Positions 1-8,981 of a DNA stretch of 64,000 bases are shown piece after piece. Made by a program: the position numbers and the translations under genes. The first letter of the stretch is position 1, and each line of letters begins with the position of its first letter. The stretch covers positions 310,001-374,000 of the forward strand of contig JACKML010000004.1 of the NCBI GenBank assembly GCA_024235415.1, read 5' to 3'. The stretch comes from Chromatiaceae bacterium. Lineage in GTDB: Bacteria; Pseudomonadota; Gammaproteobacteria; Chromatiales; Chromatiaceae. The notes under the pieces are model-generated. The model searched no databases, was not told the origin of the DNA, and saw only the letters and a list, made by a program, of their open reading frames with translations.

Positions 1-299
1 AGGGCGCGCTGCCGCCCGGTGAATGCCGCCAGTTCTTCTTCAAGCGCGTGATGCGCCTGGCTGTGGCCGCTGATCAGGTGTGCCGCACCACTGCCGGTCC
101 CATAGCGCGCAGCGCCGCGGGTCAATGCCTCCGCCAACCTTGGGTCAGCGGCCAGGCCGAGGTAGTCGTTGGAGCAGAAGGCCAGCATGCGCCGGCCGTC
201 GACCACCAGTTCCGGGCCCTGCGGCCCGTCGGTGACGCGGCGACTGCGGTACAGCCCGGCGGCGCGGCGCTGTGCGAGTTGATCGTTCAGGGTTTGCAT
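1..299 (-). CDS. bioF: 8-amino-7-oxononanoate synthase BioF, N-terminal part
   Basis: PLP-dependent enzyme that condenses pimeloyl-ACP with alanine in biotin synthesis. Only about 99 N-terminal residues are in the window; the gene runs off the left edge. The translation starts MQTLNDQLAQRRAAGLYR and contains the family signature FCSNDYLGLA, then GTGSGAAHLISGH and a segment ending LAAFTG, which is the normal order in BioF. The ATG at 299 gives the usual N-terminus. It lies 68 bp downstream of bioB on the same strand, so the two are probably co-transcribed. Identity is secure; completeness of the rest cannot be judged. Confidence 0.9.
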   Translation of the reverse strand, partial: MQTLNDQLAQRRAAGLYRSRRVTDGPQGPELVVDGRRMLAFCSNDYLGLAADPRLAEALTRGAARYGTGSGAAHLISGHSQAHHALEEELAAFTGRQRA

Positions 300-367
300 C
301 GAATCGACGACGTAACGGATGTCGGCATGCGGCGCGGGCGCGCACCGTCACCCACGCCGGGGCCGTT

Positions 368-1378
368 TCACTGCCCGGACCCGCAACACGCCTGGCGATC
401 GGATTCGAGCTCGATCGTCTGCATGTTGATGCCCAGCCGGGCAAACAGCGCATGATCGTGATCGGCATCCGGGTTGTCTGTAGTCAGCAGCCGATCGCCA
501 TAGAAGATCGAGTTGGCCCCAGCCAGGAAACACAGCGCCTGCGTCTCGTCGCTCATTTCGCTGCGGCCCGCCGACAGGCGTACATAACTGTGCGGCATCA
601 GGATGCGCGCCACCGCGATGGTACGCACGAACTCCAGCGGATCGAGCCTGTCGTTGCCATACAGCGGCGTGCCCTCAACCTGCACCAGCATGTTGATCGG
701 CACCGACTCCGGGTGCGGCGACAGATTGGCCAGTTCCTGCAGCATCCGCGCGCGATCGGTACCCGTCTCACCCATCCCGAGAATGCCACCCGAGCAGACA
801 TTGATGCCCGCCTCGCGCACCGACTTGAGGGTGTCCAGGCGGTCCTGAAAAGTACGCGTGGTGATCACGTTTCCGTAGAACTCCGGCGAGGTATCCAGGT
901 TGTGGTTGTAGTAGTCCAGGCCGGCATCGGCCAGGCGTCGAGCCTGCGGCTCGCTGAGCATCCCCAGGGTGACACAGGTCTCCATCCCCAGGCCGCGCAC
1001 GGCCGTAATCATGTCGATGACCTTGTCCAGGTTCCTGTCGGTCGGGTTGCGCCAGGCCGCGCCCATGCAGAAACGGGTAGAGCCCTTGGACTTGGCCGCC
1101 TGCGCCGCCTCGATAACCTCGTCGAGCGGCAGCAGCTTCTCGCGCTCCAGCCCGGTATCGTATTTGGCGCTCTGCGAGCAATAGGCACAGTCTTCCGCAC
1201 ATGCGCCGGTCTTGATCGATAGCAGCGTGCTGACCTGCACCTGGTTGGGATCGAAATGCGCCCGGTGCACCGTCTGCGCGCGGAACAGCAGGTCGTTGAA
1301 CGGCAGCGCGAACAGCGCCCGGATCTCGTCCAGTGACCAGTCGTTGTGTAGTTGACGGTCGGTTTCGACAGCACTCAT
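368..1378 (-). CDS. bioB: Biotin synthase BioB (radical SAM)
   Basis: Radical-SAM enzyme that inserts sulfur into dethiobiotin, the last step of biotin synthesis. The 336-residue protein has normal length. The radical-SAM cluster motif CAEDCAYC lies near residue 55, followed by SAKY. The conserved ACSGG-type segment (VCSGGILGMGE) and the NMLVQVEGTPL segment are present, as is a late RLSAGR motif. The ATG at 1378 is preceded by a strong AGGAGG that lies inside the end of the upstream membrane-protein gene, only two bases away, so translation is probably coupled. It is followed by bioF. Confidence 0.97.
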   Translation of the reverse strand: MSAVETDRQLHNDWSLDEIRALFALPFNDLLFRAQTVHRAHFDPNQVQVSTLLSIKTGACAEDCAYCSQSAKYDTGLEREKLLPLDEVIEAAQAAKSKGSTRFCMGAAWRNPTDRNLDKVIDMITAVRGLGMETCVTLGMLSEPQARRLADAGLDYYNHNLDTSPEFYGNVITTRTFQDRLDTLKSVREAGINVCSGGILGMGETGTDRARMLQELANLSPHPESVPINMLVQVEGTPLYGNDRLDPLEFVRTIAVARILMPHSYVRLSAGRSEMSDETQALCFLAGANSIFYGDRLLTTDNPDADHDHALFARLGINMQTIELESDRQACCGSGQ

Positions 1379-1379
1379 T

Positions 1380-1718
1380 TCAAGCCTCCTCGGCAGATAC
1401 CTGGTCTTGCGGCACGGAGATATCCGGCCATTCCTCGCGGCGGATCCTTATGATCGACCACAGCGACCAGGGTATGATCACCGCCAGTCCGAGCCCCCAG
1501 GCGATCAGCCAGGGCGTGACCCCACGCCCCGGGAAAAAAGTCCCGATCGGGATGATCGCCCCCATCACACCGTAGAAGCGGTAGGCCGCACGTTGGGTGT
1601 AGTGGCCGACCCTCGGGTCGGGATGATGCCGGTGCAACGCATAGATCAGCATGGAGCCGCCAAACCACAGGATCGGCAGTGGCGGCAGCAGCATACTGAC
1701 CAGGTTGCCGATGTCCAT
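1380..1718 (-). CDS. Small membrane protein of unknown function
   Basis: A roughly 112-residue protein that I do not recognise. It shows about three hydrophobic segments: LVSMLLPPLPILWFGGSM, a middle stretch around YGVMGAIIPIGTFF, and WLIAWGLGLAVIIPWSLW, with a charged C-terminal tail (RIRREEW). The start is uncertain. The frame stays open to a TTG at 1853, but the hydrophobic character begins at the ATG at 1718 (MDIGNLV), and no convincing ribosome site separates the alternatives. Its stop is one base from the bioB start, so it appears to head the bioB-bioF transcript. Nothing ties it to biotin metabolism except position. Confidence 0.6.
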   Translation of the reverse strand: MDIGNLVSMLLPPLPILWFGGSMLIYALHRHHPDPRVGHYTQRAAYRFYGVMGAIIPIGTFFPGRGVTPWLIAWGLGLAVIIPWSLWSIIRIRREEWPDISVPQDQVSAEEA

Positions 1719-1864
1719 CTGCATGGCGGCAAAGCGTGACGAACGGCCACTGATCGTTTGCTGCGGACTGACTGGCGTGACGTCCAATGTTGACGCAACC
1801 CTGGAGGCAAAATGATGGGCCATGATAGGTGGGGAAAGCCCTCTGTCAACCAAAAAGGATTTCT

Positions 1865-2578
1865 ATGGTTAACATGTGGTCACTCTTTGATCGAATCATC
1901 GATAGCTGCTGTGCCCTCTGCCATGCACCGGGCCACGCGATCTGTGCCGATTGCCTGAGCACCCTGCCGCTCAACACCGCGCCCTGCACACGCTGCGCAC
2001 TGCCGCTGCCATCCGGCGCACCACCTGACACGCTGTGCGCCGATTGCCAGGCACACCCCCCGGCGTTCGATCGCGTGGTGGCCCCGCTGCTCTATCAGAG
2101 ACCGGTCGACGACATGGTGGCGCAGTTCAAGTACCGTCAGCGCCTGCACCTGGGGCAGGTCATGGCGGACACCCTGGGCGCCGCAGTGGGCGGGCAGCAG
2201 GCACTGCCGTTGTTGCTTGTCCCTGTGCCGGCCGGACCGCAGCGACTGCGCGAGCGCGGATTCAACCAGGCCGCTGAACTGACACGCCGGTTATCTGCAG
2301 CACTCGATATTCCATGGGCCGGCAACCGTCTGATCCGGGCATCTGACACACAGACACAGCGCGGACTGCCGCGCCCGCAGCGTCGACGCAATGTGCGTGG
2401 CGTGTTCAGCTGCGCAGGTCCGCTGCCGGACCACGTGGCGTTGATCGATGATGTGATGACGACCGGCGCCACGGCCGGGGAGGCGAGCCGGGCGCTCAAG
2501 AGCGCCGGCGTCAGGCGGGTCGAGGTGTGGGCCGTGGCTCGCACACCCCGGGACAGGTGGAATCGGGGGTCCGGCTAG
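1865..2578 (+). CDS. comF: ComF family phosphoribosyltransferase-like protein
   Basis: ComF/GntX-type protein of 237 residues, related to a competence factor of naturally transformable bacteria. The N-terminal third carries paired cysteines (CALC, CADC, CTRC, CADC) expected to bind zinc. The C-terminal half is a type I phosphoribosyltransferase fold, with the PRPP-binding signature VALIDDVMTTGAT near residue 200 and the family segment RERGFNQAAEL. The frame extends upstream, but the ATG at 1865 is chosen because AAAGGA lies six bases before it. It is transcribed away from the biotin genes, and biotin operons adjoining comF are common in gammaproteobacteria. Confidence 0.9.
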   Translation: MVNMWSLFDRIIDSCCALCHAPGHAICADCLSTLPLNTAPCTRCALPLPSGAPPDTLCADCQAHPPAFDRVVAPLLYQRPVDDMVAQFKYRQRLHLGQVMADTLGAAVGGQQALPLLLVPVPAGPQRLRERGFNQAAELTRRLSAALDIPWAGNRLIRASDTQTQRGLPRPQRRRNVRGVFSCAGPLPDHVALIDDVMTTGATAGEASRALKSAGVRRVEVWAVARTPRDRWNRGSG

Positions 2579-2594
2579 CTAGCGCGGCGTTTCG

Positions 2595-3014
2595 CTAACG
2601 ATCAGCCAGCACCCGCTCCTTCATCTCGCGCCGCTCCTGCGCGTCGATCGTCAGCGTGGCGATGGGCCGCGCCTTCAGTCGCATCACGCCGATCGGTTCA
2701 CCTGTGTCTTCGCAATAGCCGTAACTACCGTCCTCGATGCGCTCCAGTGCCTGCTCGATCTTGCGCACCAGTTTGCGGTAGCGGTCGCGGGTGCGCAGCT
2801 CCAGGCCGTGCTCACTCTCGCGGCTGGCGCGGTCCGCCTCGTCACCGACCTCCTGGTAGGACTTGTCGCGCAGGTTGTCCAGCGTCTCCTGCGCCTCGGC
2901 CATCAACTCCTCACGCCAGCGAATCAACTGGCGCCGAAAGTACTCCAGCTGCCGGGAGTTCATGTACTCCTCGTCCGGGCTGGGTTCGTAATCGGCCGGA
3001 AGTTCCACTGCCAT
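2595..3014 (-). CDS. dksA: DksA-type RNA polymerase regulator with a degenerate zinc site
   Basis: Binds the RNA polymerase secondary channel and works with ppGpp in the stringent response. The 139-residue protein has the long coiled coil and the tip motif GDEADRA (residues 57-63), which matches the DxxDxA tip that acts at the active site. Canonical DksA has four zinc-binding cysteines; here only Cys101 remains (GYCEDTGEPIG), with Thr104, Thr122 and Ala125 at the other three positions. Cysteine-poor DksA forms are known, for example in P. aeruginosa and alphaproteobacteria, and do not depend on zinc or thiol state. It converges on comF with a 16-bp gap. Confidence 0.93.
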   Translation of the reverse strand: MAVELPADYEPSPDEEYMNSRQLEYFRRQLIRWREELMAEAQETLDNLRDKSYQEVGDEADRASRESEHGLELRTRDRYRKLVRKIEQALERIEDGSYGYCEDTGEPIGVMRLKARPIATLTIDAQERREMKERVLADR

Positions 3015-3128
3015 GTTTGTCTGACTCCGAAGTTTGCTTAAGGCCGCGGGTTTTTAGCCTACCCGGCCCGCATAATCAACCCCGAGATGCATCGAAGCCG
3101 ACCCGGGGCAACGAATTTGCTTTCCCCT

Positions 3129-4628
3129 TTACAGGCGGCCCAGACAATCGGGCACCGTTGGCGAAGCCGGATCGGCAAAGAACCCACGCACCAGGTCCGC
3201 CGCGCAGACATGGCTGTCGAGAACACCGTGGCCGACCGCCGGGAAAACGAACACCTGCGACCGACTCAGGCCGCGCGCCGCCAGCTCCGCCCACTCCGGC
3301 GGTGTCACCGGATCAAACTCGCCGGCGAGCAACAGTGTCGGCACGTCGGCAACCACCGCAGTGCGGAATTGCGCCGGAGCCTCACCCGAATCCCAGTAGC
3401 GGCAGGCGTGATACTGCCAGTCATAGCGCTTGATCGCCGCCGCCCGCGGATACAGCTGCAGTTGCCGCTCGGCCTCGCGCTGATCGACCGCACCAGCGTC
3501 GTGGCAATCCACCGACGACGCCACCGCGTCGCTGATCGAATCATCGAGCAGGCTGTCGACGTTGTCCTGGATCAGACCGCGCATGGCGATGTCGAGCCTG
3601 CCGTCACCAAGTGCGCGCATGCTCGGCGGCAGTTTGGGTATCACATCCCACTGATACAGCGCCTCGAACAACAGCCAGGCCAGATCCTCGTCATCGTAGA
3701 CCACCGCGATATCCTTGCCGTCCTGCGGGTCGCGCACGCTGAGTTTGATCAGCTCCCGGTCGACGCGCGCGAGTGCCCGCTCCAGTTCGGCATCGAGATC
3801 AGCCGGGGATTGCGTGCATTCATCCGCCAGTTCACAGATACGGCTGTACAGCTCGAAGGCGCGCTGCAACAACCAGGCGTCACTGAGTTCTGCATTGACC
3901 TGCGGCGGATACACGGAGTCCAGCACCACCGCGCGCAGGTGCTGTGGCGCCGAACGCATCATCTCGAGCGCCACCCGGGTGCCATAGGAAACGCCATAGA
4001 CGTCCCAGCGCTCCAGGCCCATCGCCGACATCAGGTCGATTGCATCCGAGGCATTCGATTGCGTGGTGAAGCGATGCAGGTCCATGCCCCCGGCCTTGAG
4101 CCTGTCGTGGCACGCGCGTGTCGCCTCCCGCACGCGGCGGTAGGTCTCCTCGGTCGGCAGCGGCAGCGGCAGCAACTCGCGCCGCACGCTGCGCATCTCG
4201 GGGCAGTCCAGCGCGGGCTCAGACAGACCGACACCGCGCTGGTCGTAAAGCACCACACCGCCATTCCACCCGGTCTGCTCGACCCAGTGCGACCAGAACC
4301 CGACCTCCTCTGCACCGAGCCAGGACGATCCGCCCGGACCACCGGCGATATACAGCACCGGCGGCCCGGCACGTCGCCAGAACCATTGCGGGATATAGAC
4401 GACCGGCAGGCTGAACTGCTCCGGCAGGGCGCTGGCCTCAGGCCGGGTGTGGAAGCGCCCGCAATGCATCGGCCTCCACAACGGCCTGTCGAACCAGCAG
4501 TCGACCCATTCAAGGCGCGCACCGTCGGCCAGGGTGAGGGCCGCCGGTGGCGCGTGCAGCGTCTGCCATAGCCACCATACCGCCGGCAGCAGGGCGATCG
4601 GCCACAGGACCCAGCGCACCAGGTACAT
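3129..4628 (-). CDS. Membrane-anchored alpha/beta hydrolase, proline-iminopeptidase/TAP-like
   Basis: A 499-residue serine hydrolase. It starts with an uncleaved or signal-type hydrophobic segment (MYLVRWVLWPIALLPAVWW). The core shows the oxyanion segment IAGGPGGSS, the strand LYDQRGVGLSE and the nucleophile elbow GVSYGTR. The acid LAGEFDPVTPP and histidine AVGHG lie in the C-terminal part typical of TAP-like C-terminal domains. The start at 4628 overlaps the ubiA stop as TGATG, so the longer reading to 4829 is rejected. It is the third gene of a ubiC-ubiA transcript, but a role in ubiquinone synthesis is not implied by family. The substrate is unknown; peptidase or esterase are both possible. 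Confidence 0.82.
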   Translation of the reverse strand: MYLVRWVLWPIALLPAVWWLWQTLHAPPAALTLADGARLEWVDCWFDRPLWRPMHCGRFHTRPEASALPEQFSLPVVYIPQWFWRRAGPPVLYIAGGPGGSSWLGAEEVGFWSHWVEQTGWNGGVVLYDQRGVGLSEPALDCPEMRSVRRELLPLPLPTEETYRRVREATRACHDRLKAGGMDLHRFTTQSNASDAIDLMSAMGLERWDVYGVSYGTRVALEMMRSAPQHLRAVVLDSVYPPQVNAELSDAWLLQRAFELYSRICELADECTQSPADLDAELERALARVDRELIKLSVRDPQDGKDIAVVYDDEDLAWLLFEALYQWDVIPKLPPSMRALGDGRLDIAMRGLIQDNVDSLLDDSISDAVASSVDCHDAGAVDQREAERQLQLYPRAAAIKRYDWQYHACRYWDSGEAPAQFRTAVVADVPTLLLAGEFDPVTPPEWAELAARGLSRSQVFVFPAVGHGVLDSHVCAADLVRGFFADPASPTVPDCLGRL

Positions 4629-5527
4629 CAGCCCGCGCCCACCAGGTAATCGGCGAACAGACCGAGAAACACCGCCATGCCGACGTAGTGATTGTTCAGA
4701 AAGGCGCGGAAACAGGCCGTCCTGTCGCGCCCGCGGATCAGCCATTGCTGGTAGGCAAACAACGCCGCGGCAGCACCCAGACCAACCACGAAAAACACGC
4801 CGCGCGCCGCCATCTGGCCGACCTGCCACAACAGGATCATCATCACCACCTGCAGCATGCCGATCACCAGGCGGTCGAAGCGGCCGAACAGGATCGCGGT
4901 GGACTTGATGCCCACACGCAGATCATCGTCACGATCGACCATCGCGTACATGGTGTCGTAGATCAGCGCCCAGACGACGGTTGCCGCGAACAGCACCCAG
5001 GCGACTGCCGGGACCTGCTCCTGCAGGGCGGTGAAGGCCATCGGCACGGCCCAGCCGAATGCGGCCCCGAGCACCACCTGCGGAAAGTGCGTGTAGCGCT
5101 TGGTGAACGGGTACGCCGCAGCCAGCGCCACGGCGACGAAGGAATGCGCGATGGTCATGGCGTTCAGCGTCAGCACCAGCGCAAACGCGAGCAGGCACAG
5201 GACCACAAACACCACCACTGCCTCACGCGGCGTCACCCGGCCGGTGGCCAGCGGCCGACCCGCGGTTCGTTCCACCTGTCCGTCGAAGTGGCGGTCGGCG
5301 AAGTCGTTGATCGCACAACCGGCCGAGCGCATCAACGCGGTCCCGAGAACGAATACCAGCAGTATCCACCATGGCGGGAACCCGGCCGCGGCGATCCATA
5401 GCGCCCACAGTGCCGGCCAAAGCAGCAGGTAGATGCCGATCGGCCGATCCGCGCGCACCAGGCGCCAGTAGTCGCCAAAACGTGCGCGCCAGTCGGTCGG
5501 GGATGACGCAGGCGGGGATGCCATCAT
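4628..5527 (-). CDS. ubiA: 4-hydroxybenzoate polyprenyltransferase UbiA
   Basis: Integral membrane enzyme that attaches the polyprenyl tail to 4-hydroxybenzoate in ubiquinone synthesis. The 299-residue protein has the expected multiple hydrophobic helices. Both Mg-diphosphate-binding aspartate motifs are present: NDFADRHFD near residue 75, and DTMYAMVDRDDD near residue 195. The gene overlaps ubiC by four bases (ATGA) and the downstream hydrolase gene by one base, indicating a tightly coupled operon. Confidence 0.96.
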   Translation of the reverse strand: MMASPPASSPTDWRARFGDYWRLVRADRPIGIYLLLWPALWALWIAAAGFPPWWILLVFVLGTALMRSAGCAINDFADRHFDGQVERTAGRPLATGRVTPREAVVVFVVLCLLAFALVLTLNAMTIAHSFVAVALAAAYPFTKRYTHFPQVVLGAAFGWAVPMAFTALQEQVPAVAWVLFAATVVWALIYDTMYAMVDRDDDLRVGIKSTAILFGRFDRLVIGMLQVVMMILLWQVGQMAARGVFFVVGLGAAAALFAYQQWLIRGRDRTACFRAFLNNHYVGMAVFLGLFADYLVGAG

Positions 5528-6105
5528 GTGCGCAACGCCGGCAGACCCGGCAGGAACAGCTCGTTGACCAGGATGCGCTCACCACGGAAGTCGAACAGGG
5601 TCCGTCGCCCCCACAGAGCGGCAGGTTTGTGCCCGAGATGGGCAGTAGCACGCGCGAACAGCCGGTGACGCGGTGTGATCCTGGCGACCTCGACCCGCAA
5701 CCGGCGCGTCGTCGGGTCAGCGAACAACACCTCGCCGAGCGGACGCTGACCGAGCTGGGTCAGCGCATGAACCGGCCCACGCAGAGAACCCAGAGGGATC
5801 AGCGTGCGTGCGAACACCATTGCATTGCGCCCGCAGTACAGCTTGACCTCGCGCACCAGCGTGGCCTGGGCCGGACCGCCGTCGAGCAGGCCCGCCTCGC
5901 TGGGCAGTGCCGCCGCGCGCCCCTGAAGCACGAGTTCGACACGGAACCGACCGCGGCAACTCGCGATCACCGAACGCGTCAGCGAACCGCGATCGCTCAG
6001 CCAGGCGTGCAAAGACGGCAACACGCCCGGCAGGCGGCGTGCAGAGAGCGGGGTCCAGCGGGGTTCACGCAGGGCACAGGGGCTTGGTTTGGTGCGTCGT
6101 AACAT
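5524..6105 (-). CDS. ubiC: Chorismate pyruvate-lyase UbiC
   Basis: Converts chorismate to 4-hydroxybenzoate and pyruvate, the first committed step of ubiquinone synthesis. The 193-residue sequence shows the family pattern: a W-x-x-D-GSLT block (LSDRGSLTRSVIASC), a VREVKLYC block in the middle, RTLIPLGSLRG, LGEVLFADP, and the C-terminal FLPGLPAL. It is slightly longer than the E. coli enzyme. It is first in the ubiC-ubiA-hydrolase operon. The space upstream is filled by a foldback repeat, so the promoter must lie in the short segment between about 6106 and 6195 or inside the repeat. Confidence 0.92.
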   Translation of the reverse strand: MLRRTKPSPCALREPRWTPLSARRLPGVLPSLHAWLSDRGSLTRSVIASCRGRFRVELVLQGRAAALPSEAGLLDGGPAQATLVREVKLYCGRNAMVFARTLIPLGSLRGPVHALTQLGQRPLGEVLFADPTTRRLRVEVARITPRHRLFARATAHLGHKPAALWGRRTLFDFRGERILVNELFLPGLPALRT

Positions 6106-6195
6106 GTGGTCGCGCGGTGCTAGTCAGGCTCGATTATCGCACGCCGGGGCGTGTTGCTGGCAGGTCGGAGGGCTTGGCGACGACATAGGATTGGT

Positions 6196-6815
6196 TGATT
6201 GATGGGCGTGGTGGCGCAGTTATTTTTGATGCGCGGCGGCGCGCACCCGATTTTGAAAGCGGGGACTGCCCCGCACGCAGGTCCCTTTTCTTTGCTTGCC
6301 CAAAGAAAAGAGACGAAAAGAAAAGGCACCCCAAGGCTTGGTCGGCGCTGCGCACCGACTCCCCTGCGCTCCTCGACAGAAAACGGGCGCTGCGGAATTG
6401 CCTCGGGCCATCCTTGGCCCTCGCCCTGCGGGCGCCGCACGCGGCGGCAACCGGGATCCTCCCCGGTTTATCCCTCGCTGCGCTCGGTCAGACAGTCCTC
6501 GCGCTGTTCCGTTTTCTGCCTGCGGTGCTCGGCTGCACCAAGGGGTCAGGGTGTGCGCCCCAGCCCCGTTGACGCCGCCGAGCATCGCAGGACCGGACCG
6601 GGAGAAGCGAGGACTGTCTGAGCGATCGGAGATCGCGAGTTCCGCAGCGCCGGTCTGGGCCGAGAAGCGCAGGGAACCCCTCGCCACAGGCGAGGGGCAA
6701 GTCGTCGGGTGCCGTTTCTTCTGGTTACTCTTCTTTGGGCAAGCAAAGAAGAGTAACGCTGGCGCGCTGAGCACAGCGCAATCAAAAACAACTGCGCCAC
6801 CACGCGTGCATCAAA
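6196..6815. repeat. About 600-bp long imperfect inverted repeat (foldback element), non-coding
   Basis: This is the only stretch longer than 300 bases without a gene. Its two halves are inverted copies in matching order. The outer arms 6196-6233 and 6776-6815 share GTGGTGGCGCAGTT. The next arms 6281-6332 and 6707-6757 share TTTGCTTGCCCAAAGAA. Inner arms 6377-6410 and 6634-6664 share GGCGCTGCGGAA. Innermost arms 6474-6502 and 6605-6632 share CAGACAGTCCTCGC. GTGCTCGGC near the centre mirrors GCCGAGCATCGC. Open frames across it look like by-products of GC-rich palindromes, and no transposase is seen. Similar long palindromic intergenic repeats occur in gammaproteobacterial genomes, so a MITE-like element is the best reading. 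Confidence 0.8.
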
Positions 6816-6837
6816 CCCAACTCCCAAGACACATCGC

Positions 6838-8925
6838 TCATACATCCGCATACTGCACCTTCGATCCGATCCAGCGGTGCATCAGCGGCGCTACGGACTC
6901 GGGGTGCTGCGCCAGCAGCCGGTCGGCCAGTGCCTGCACCCCGGGCACCAGATCCTGGTCACGCAGCAGATCGGCGATACGAAACTGCATCTCGCCGGTC
7001 TGGCGCGTACCGAGCACCTCGCCGGGGCCGCGGATCTCGAGGTCGCGGCGCGCGATCTCGAACCCGTCGTTGGTCTCGCGCATCACCGCCAGGCGCGCCT
7101 GGGCGACGCTGCCCAACGGCGGGTGATACATCAGCACACAGTGGCTCTGCTGGGCCCCGCGCCCGACCCGACCGCGCAGCTGATGCAACTGCGAAAGCCC
7201 CAGCCGCTCTGCGTTTTCGATCACCATCAGGCTGGCGTTGGGTACATCCACGCCGACCTCGACCACCGTGGTTGCCACCAGCAGATCGATCTCACCGGCC
7301 TTGAACGCGGCCATCACCGCCTCCTTCTCAGGCCCTTTCAACCGCCCGTGCACCAGGCCGATCCGCAGGCCCTCGAGCGCCTCGGTCAGCGCGGCGGCGG
7401 TGACCTCGGCAGCCTCGCATTGCAATGCCTCGGATTCTTCGATCAGGGTACATACCCAGTACGCCTGGCGGCCTTCGGTGCAGGCACGGGCGACCCGCTC
7501 GACCACCTGATCACGCCGGCTGTCGGTGATCACGACCGTGCTCACCGGGGTACGGCCCGGCGGCAGTTCGTCGATCACCGACAGGTCCAGGTCGGCATAC
7601 GCGGTCATTGCCAGGGTGCGCGGGATCGGCGTCGCGGTCATCACCAGCTGGTGAGGCACCTGGCCGGCCACACCCTTTTCACGCAACGCAAGCCGCTGGT
7701 GCACACCGAAGCGGTGCTGCTCGTCGACGATCACCAACCCAAGGCGGTCGAACAGCACGTCGTCCTGAAACAGTGCATGGGTGCCGATGACCACCTTCAG
7801 TTCACCTTCACTCAACGCCTGCAAGGTGGTCGCACGACGGCGGCCCTTGTGCCGCCCACTGAGCCATCCGAGGCCGATACCCAGTGGATCGAGCCAGGTG
7901 GAGAAGTTGCGCAGGTGCTGCTCGGCCAGCAATTCGGTGGGTGCCATCAGTGCCACCTGGCAACCGGCCTCGACGCAGCACAGGGCCGCCAGCGCGGCGA
8001 CGACGGTCTTGCCCGAACCGACGTCGCCCTGTACGAGGCGCAGCGCCGGATGCGGCTGCGCCAGGTCACCACGTATCTGCGCCAGCACCCGCTGCTGGGC
8101 GCCGGTCAGTCGAAACGGCAGGCTGTCCAGCAGCCGCTGTTGCAAGTCGCCGTCTCCCTGCAGCACGGGGGCACCCCGTCGGCGCTGACGCTGCCGCAAC
8201 ACCCGCAGGCTGAGCTGATGGGCGAGAAGCTCTTCCAGGGCCAGCCGGCGCTGTGCCGGGTGGCCGTTGTCGGACAACAGGCGTTGCGACTGGTCGGGAG
8301 GTGGGCGATGCAGCAGGCGCACTGCATCCGCCAATGGCGGCATGGCAAATTCCCTGAGCACTTCCTCCGGCAGCAGCTCCTGCAGCCCGCCGCTGCCCAG
8401 CAGTTCGAGTGCACGCCCGGTGAGATCGCGCCAGGTCAGCTGGTGCATCCCCTCGGTGGTCGGATAGATCGGCGTCAGCGCCGGTTCGACGTTGGCAGGT
8501 TCACCCTCGTCGACCCGCTGCACCTCGGGATGCACCAGCTCGAGACTGCTGGGCCCGTTGCGCACCTCGCCGAAACAGCGCAGCCAGCTGCCGCGCATCA
8601 TGTTGGCCTTCTGCGCGGCGCTGAAATGGAAGAAGCGCAGCGTGATGCTGCCGGTGCCATCGGCCAACCGAACCAGCAGTGAGCGTCGGCGGCCGAAGCG
8701 GATATCTGCCAGCTCCACCTCGCCCTGGATCACCGCCTGGTCTCCGACGCGCAGGCTGCCAATCGGCACGATCCGGGTGCGATCCTGATAACGGATCGGC
8801 AGGTGAAAAAGCAGGTCCTGGACACTCCGGATACCGAGCTTTTGCAGGCGCTCGGCATTCTTCGGACCGACGCCCTTCAGCGCGGTGACAGGGGTGTCAG
8901 CGAGACTGGTGGACGGCGTGGACAC
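6838..8925 (-). CDS. recG: ATP-dependent DNA helicase RecG
   Basis: Branch-migration helicase that remodels stalled forks and Holliday junctions. The 695-residue protein has the full family layout: an N-terminal wedge with OB-fold (ALKGVGPKNAERLQKLG, then LRFFHFSAAQ), Walker A QGDVGSGKTVVA, the DEQH box VIVDEQHRFG, MTATPIPRTLAM, and the C-terminal helicase lobe ending in QLRGRVGRG. The start codon is GTG at 8925; the nearby ATG is out of frame. It stands alone between the foldback repeat and the patatin gene. Confidence 0.97.
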   Translation of the reverse strand: MSTPSTSLADTPVTALKGVGPKNAERLQKLGIRSVQDLLFHLPIRYQDRTRIVPIGSLRVGDQAVIQGEVELADIRFGRRRSLLVRLADGTGSITLRFFHFSAAQKANMMRGSWLRCFGEVRNGPSSLELVHPEVQRVDEGEPANVEPALTPIYPTTEGMHQLTWRDLTGRALELLGSGGLQELLPEEVLREFAMPPLADAVRLLHRPPPDQSQRLLSDNGHPAQRRLALEELLAHQLSLRVLRQRQRRRGAPVLQGDGDLQQRLLDSLPFRLTGAQQRVLAQIRGDLAQPHPALRLVQGDVGSGKTVVAALAALCCVEAGCQVALMAPTELLAEQHLRNFSTWLDPLGIGLGWLSGRHKGRRRATTLQALSEGELKVVIGTHALFQDDVLFDRLGLVIVDEQHRFGVHQRLALREKGVAGQVPHQLVMTATPIPRTLAMTAYADLDLSVIDELPPGRTPVSTVVITDSRRDQVVERVARACTEGRQAYWVCTLIEESEALQCEAAEVTAAALTEALEGLRIGLVHGRLKGPEKEAVMAAFKAGEIDLLVATTVVEVGVDVPNASLMVIENAERLGLSQLHQLRGRVGRGAQQSHCVLMYHPPLGSVAQARLAVMRETNDGFEIARRDLEIRGPGEVLGTRQTGEMQFRIADLLRDQDLVPGVQALADRLLAQHPESVAPLMHRWIGSKVQYADV

Positions 8926-8981
8926 CGCGGCAGCATACGAAAGCTCGGACGACGCAACAAGCGCGCAGGCTGGCTATCCGA

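Noticed and set aside
3087..4571. 494-codon frame on the plus strand opposite the hydrolase gene
   Set aside because: It is the antisense of a gene with clear catalytic motifs; its composition is the Arg/His/Gln-rich type typical of GC-rich shadow frames.
6296..7126. Frames crossing the foldback element (up to 276 codons)
   Set aside because: They run through inverted repeats and into the antisense of recG, with low-complexity translations such as KEKRRKEK.
6877..8682. 601-codon plus-strand frame opposite recG
   Set aside because: Antisense shadow; all conserved helicase motifs are on the minus strand.
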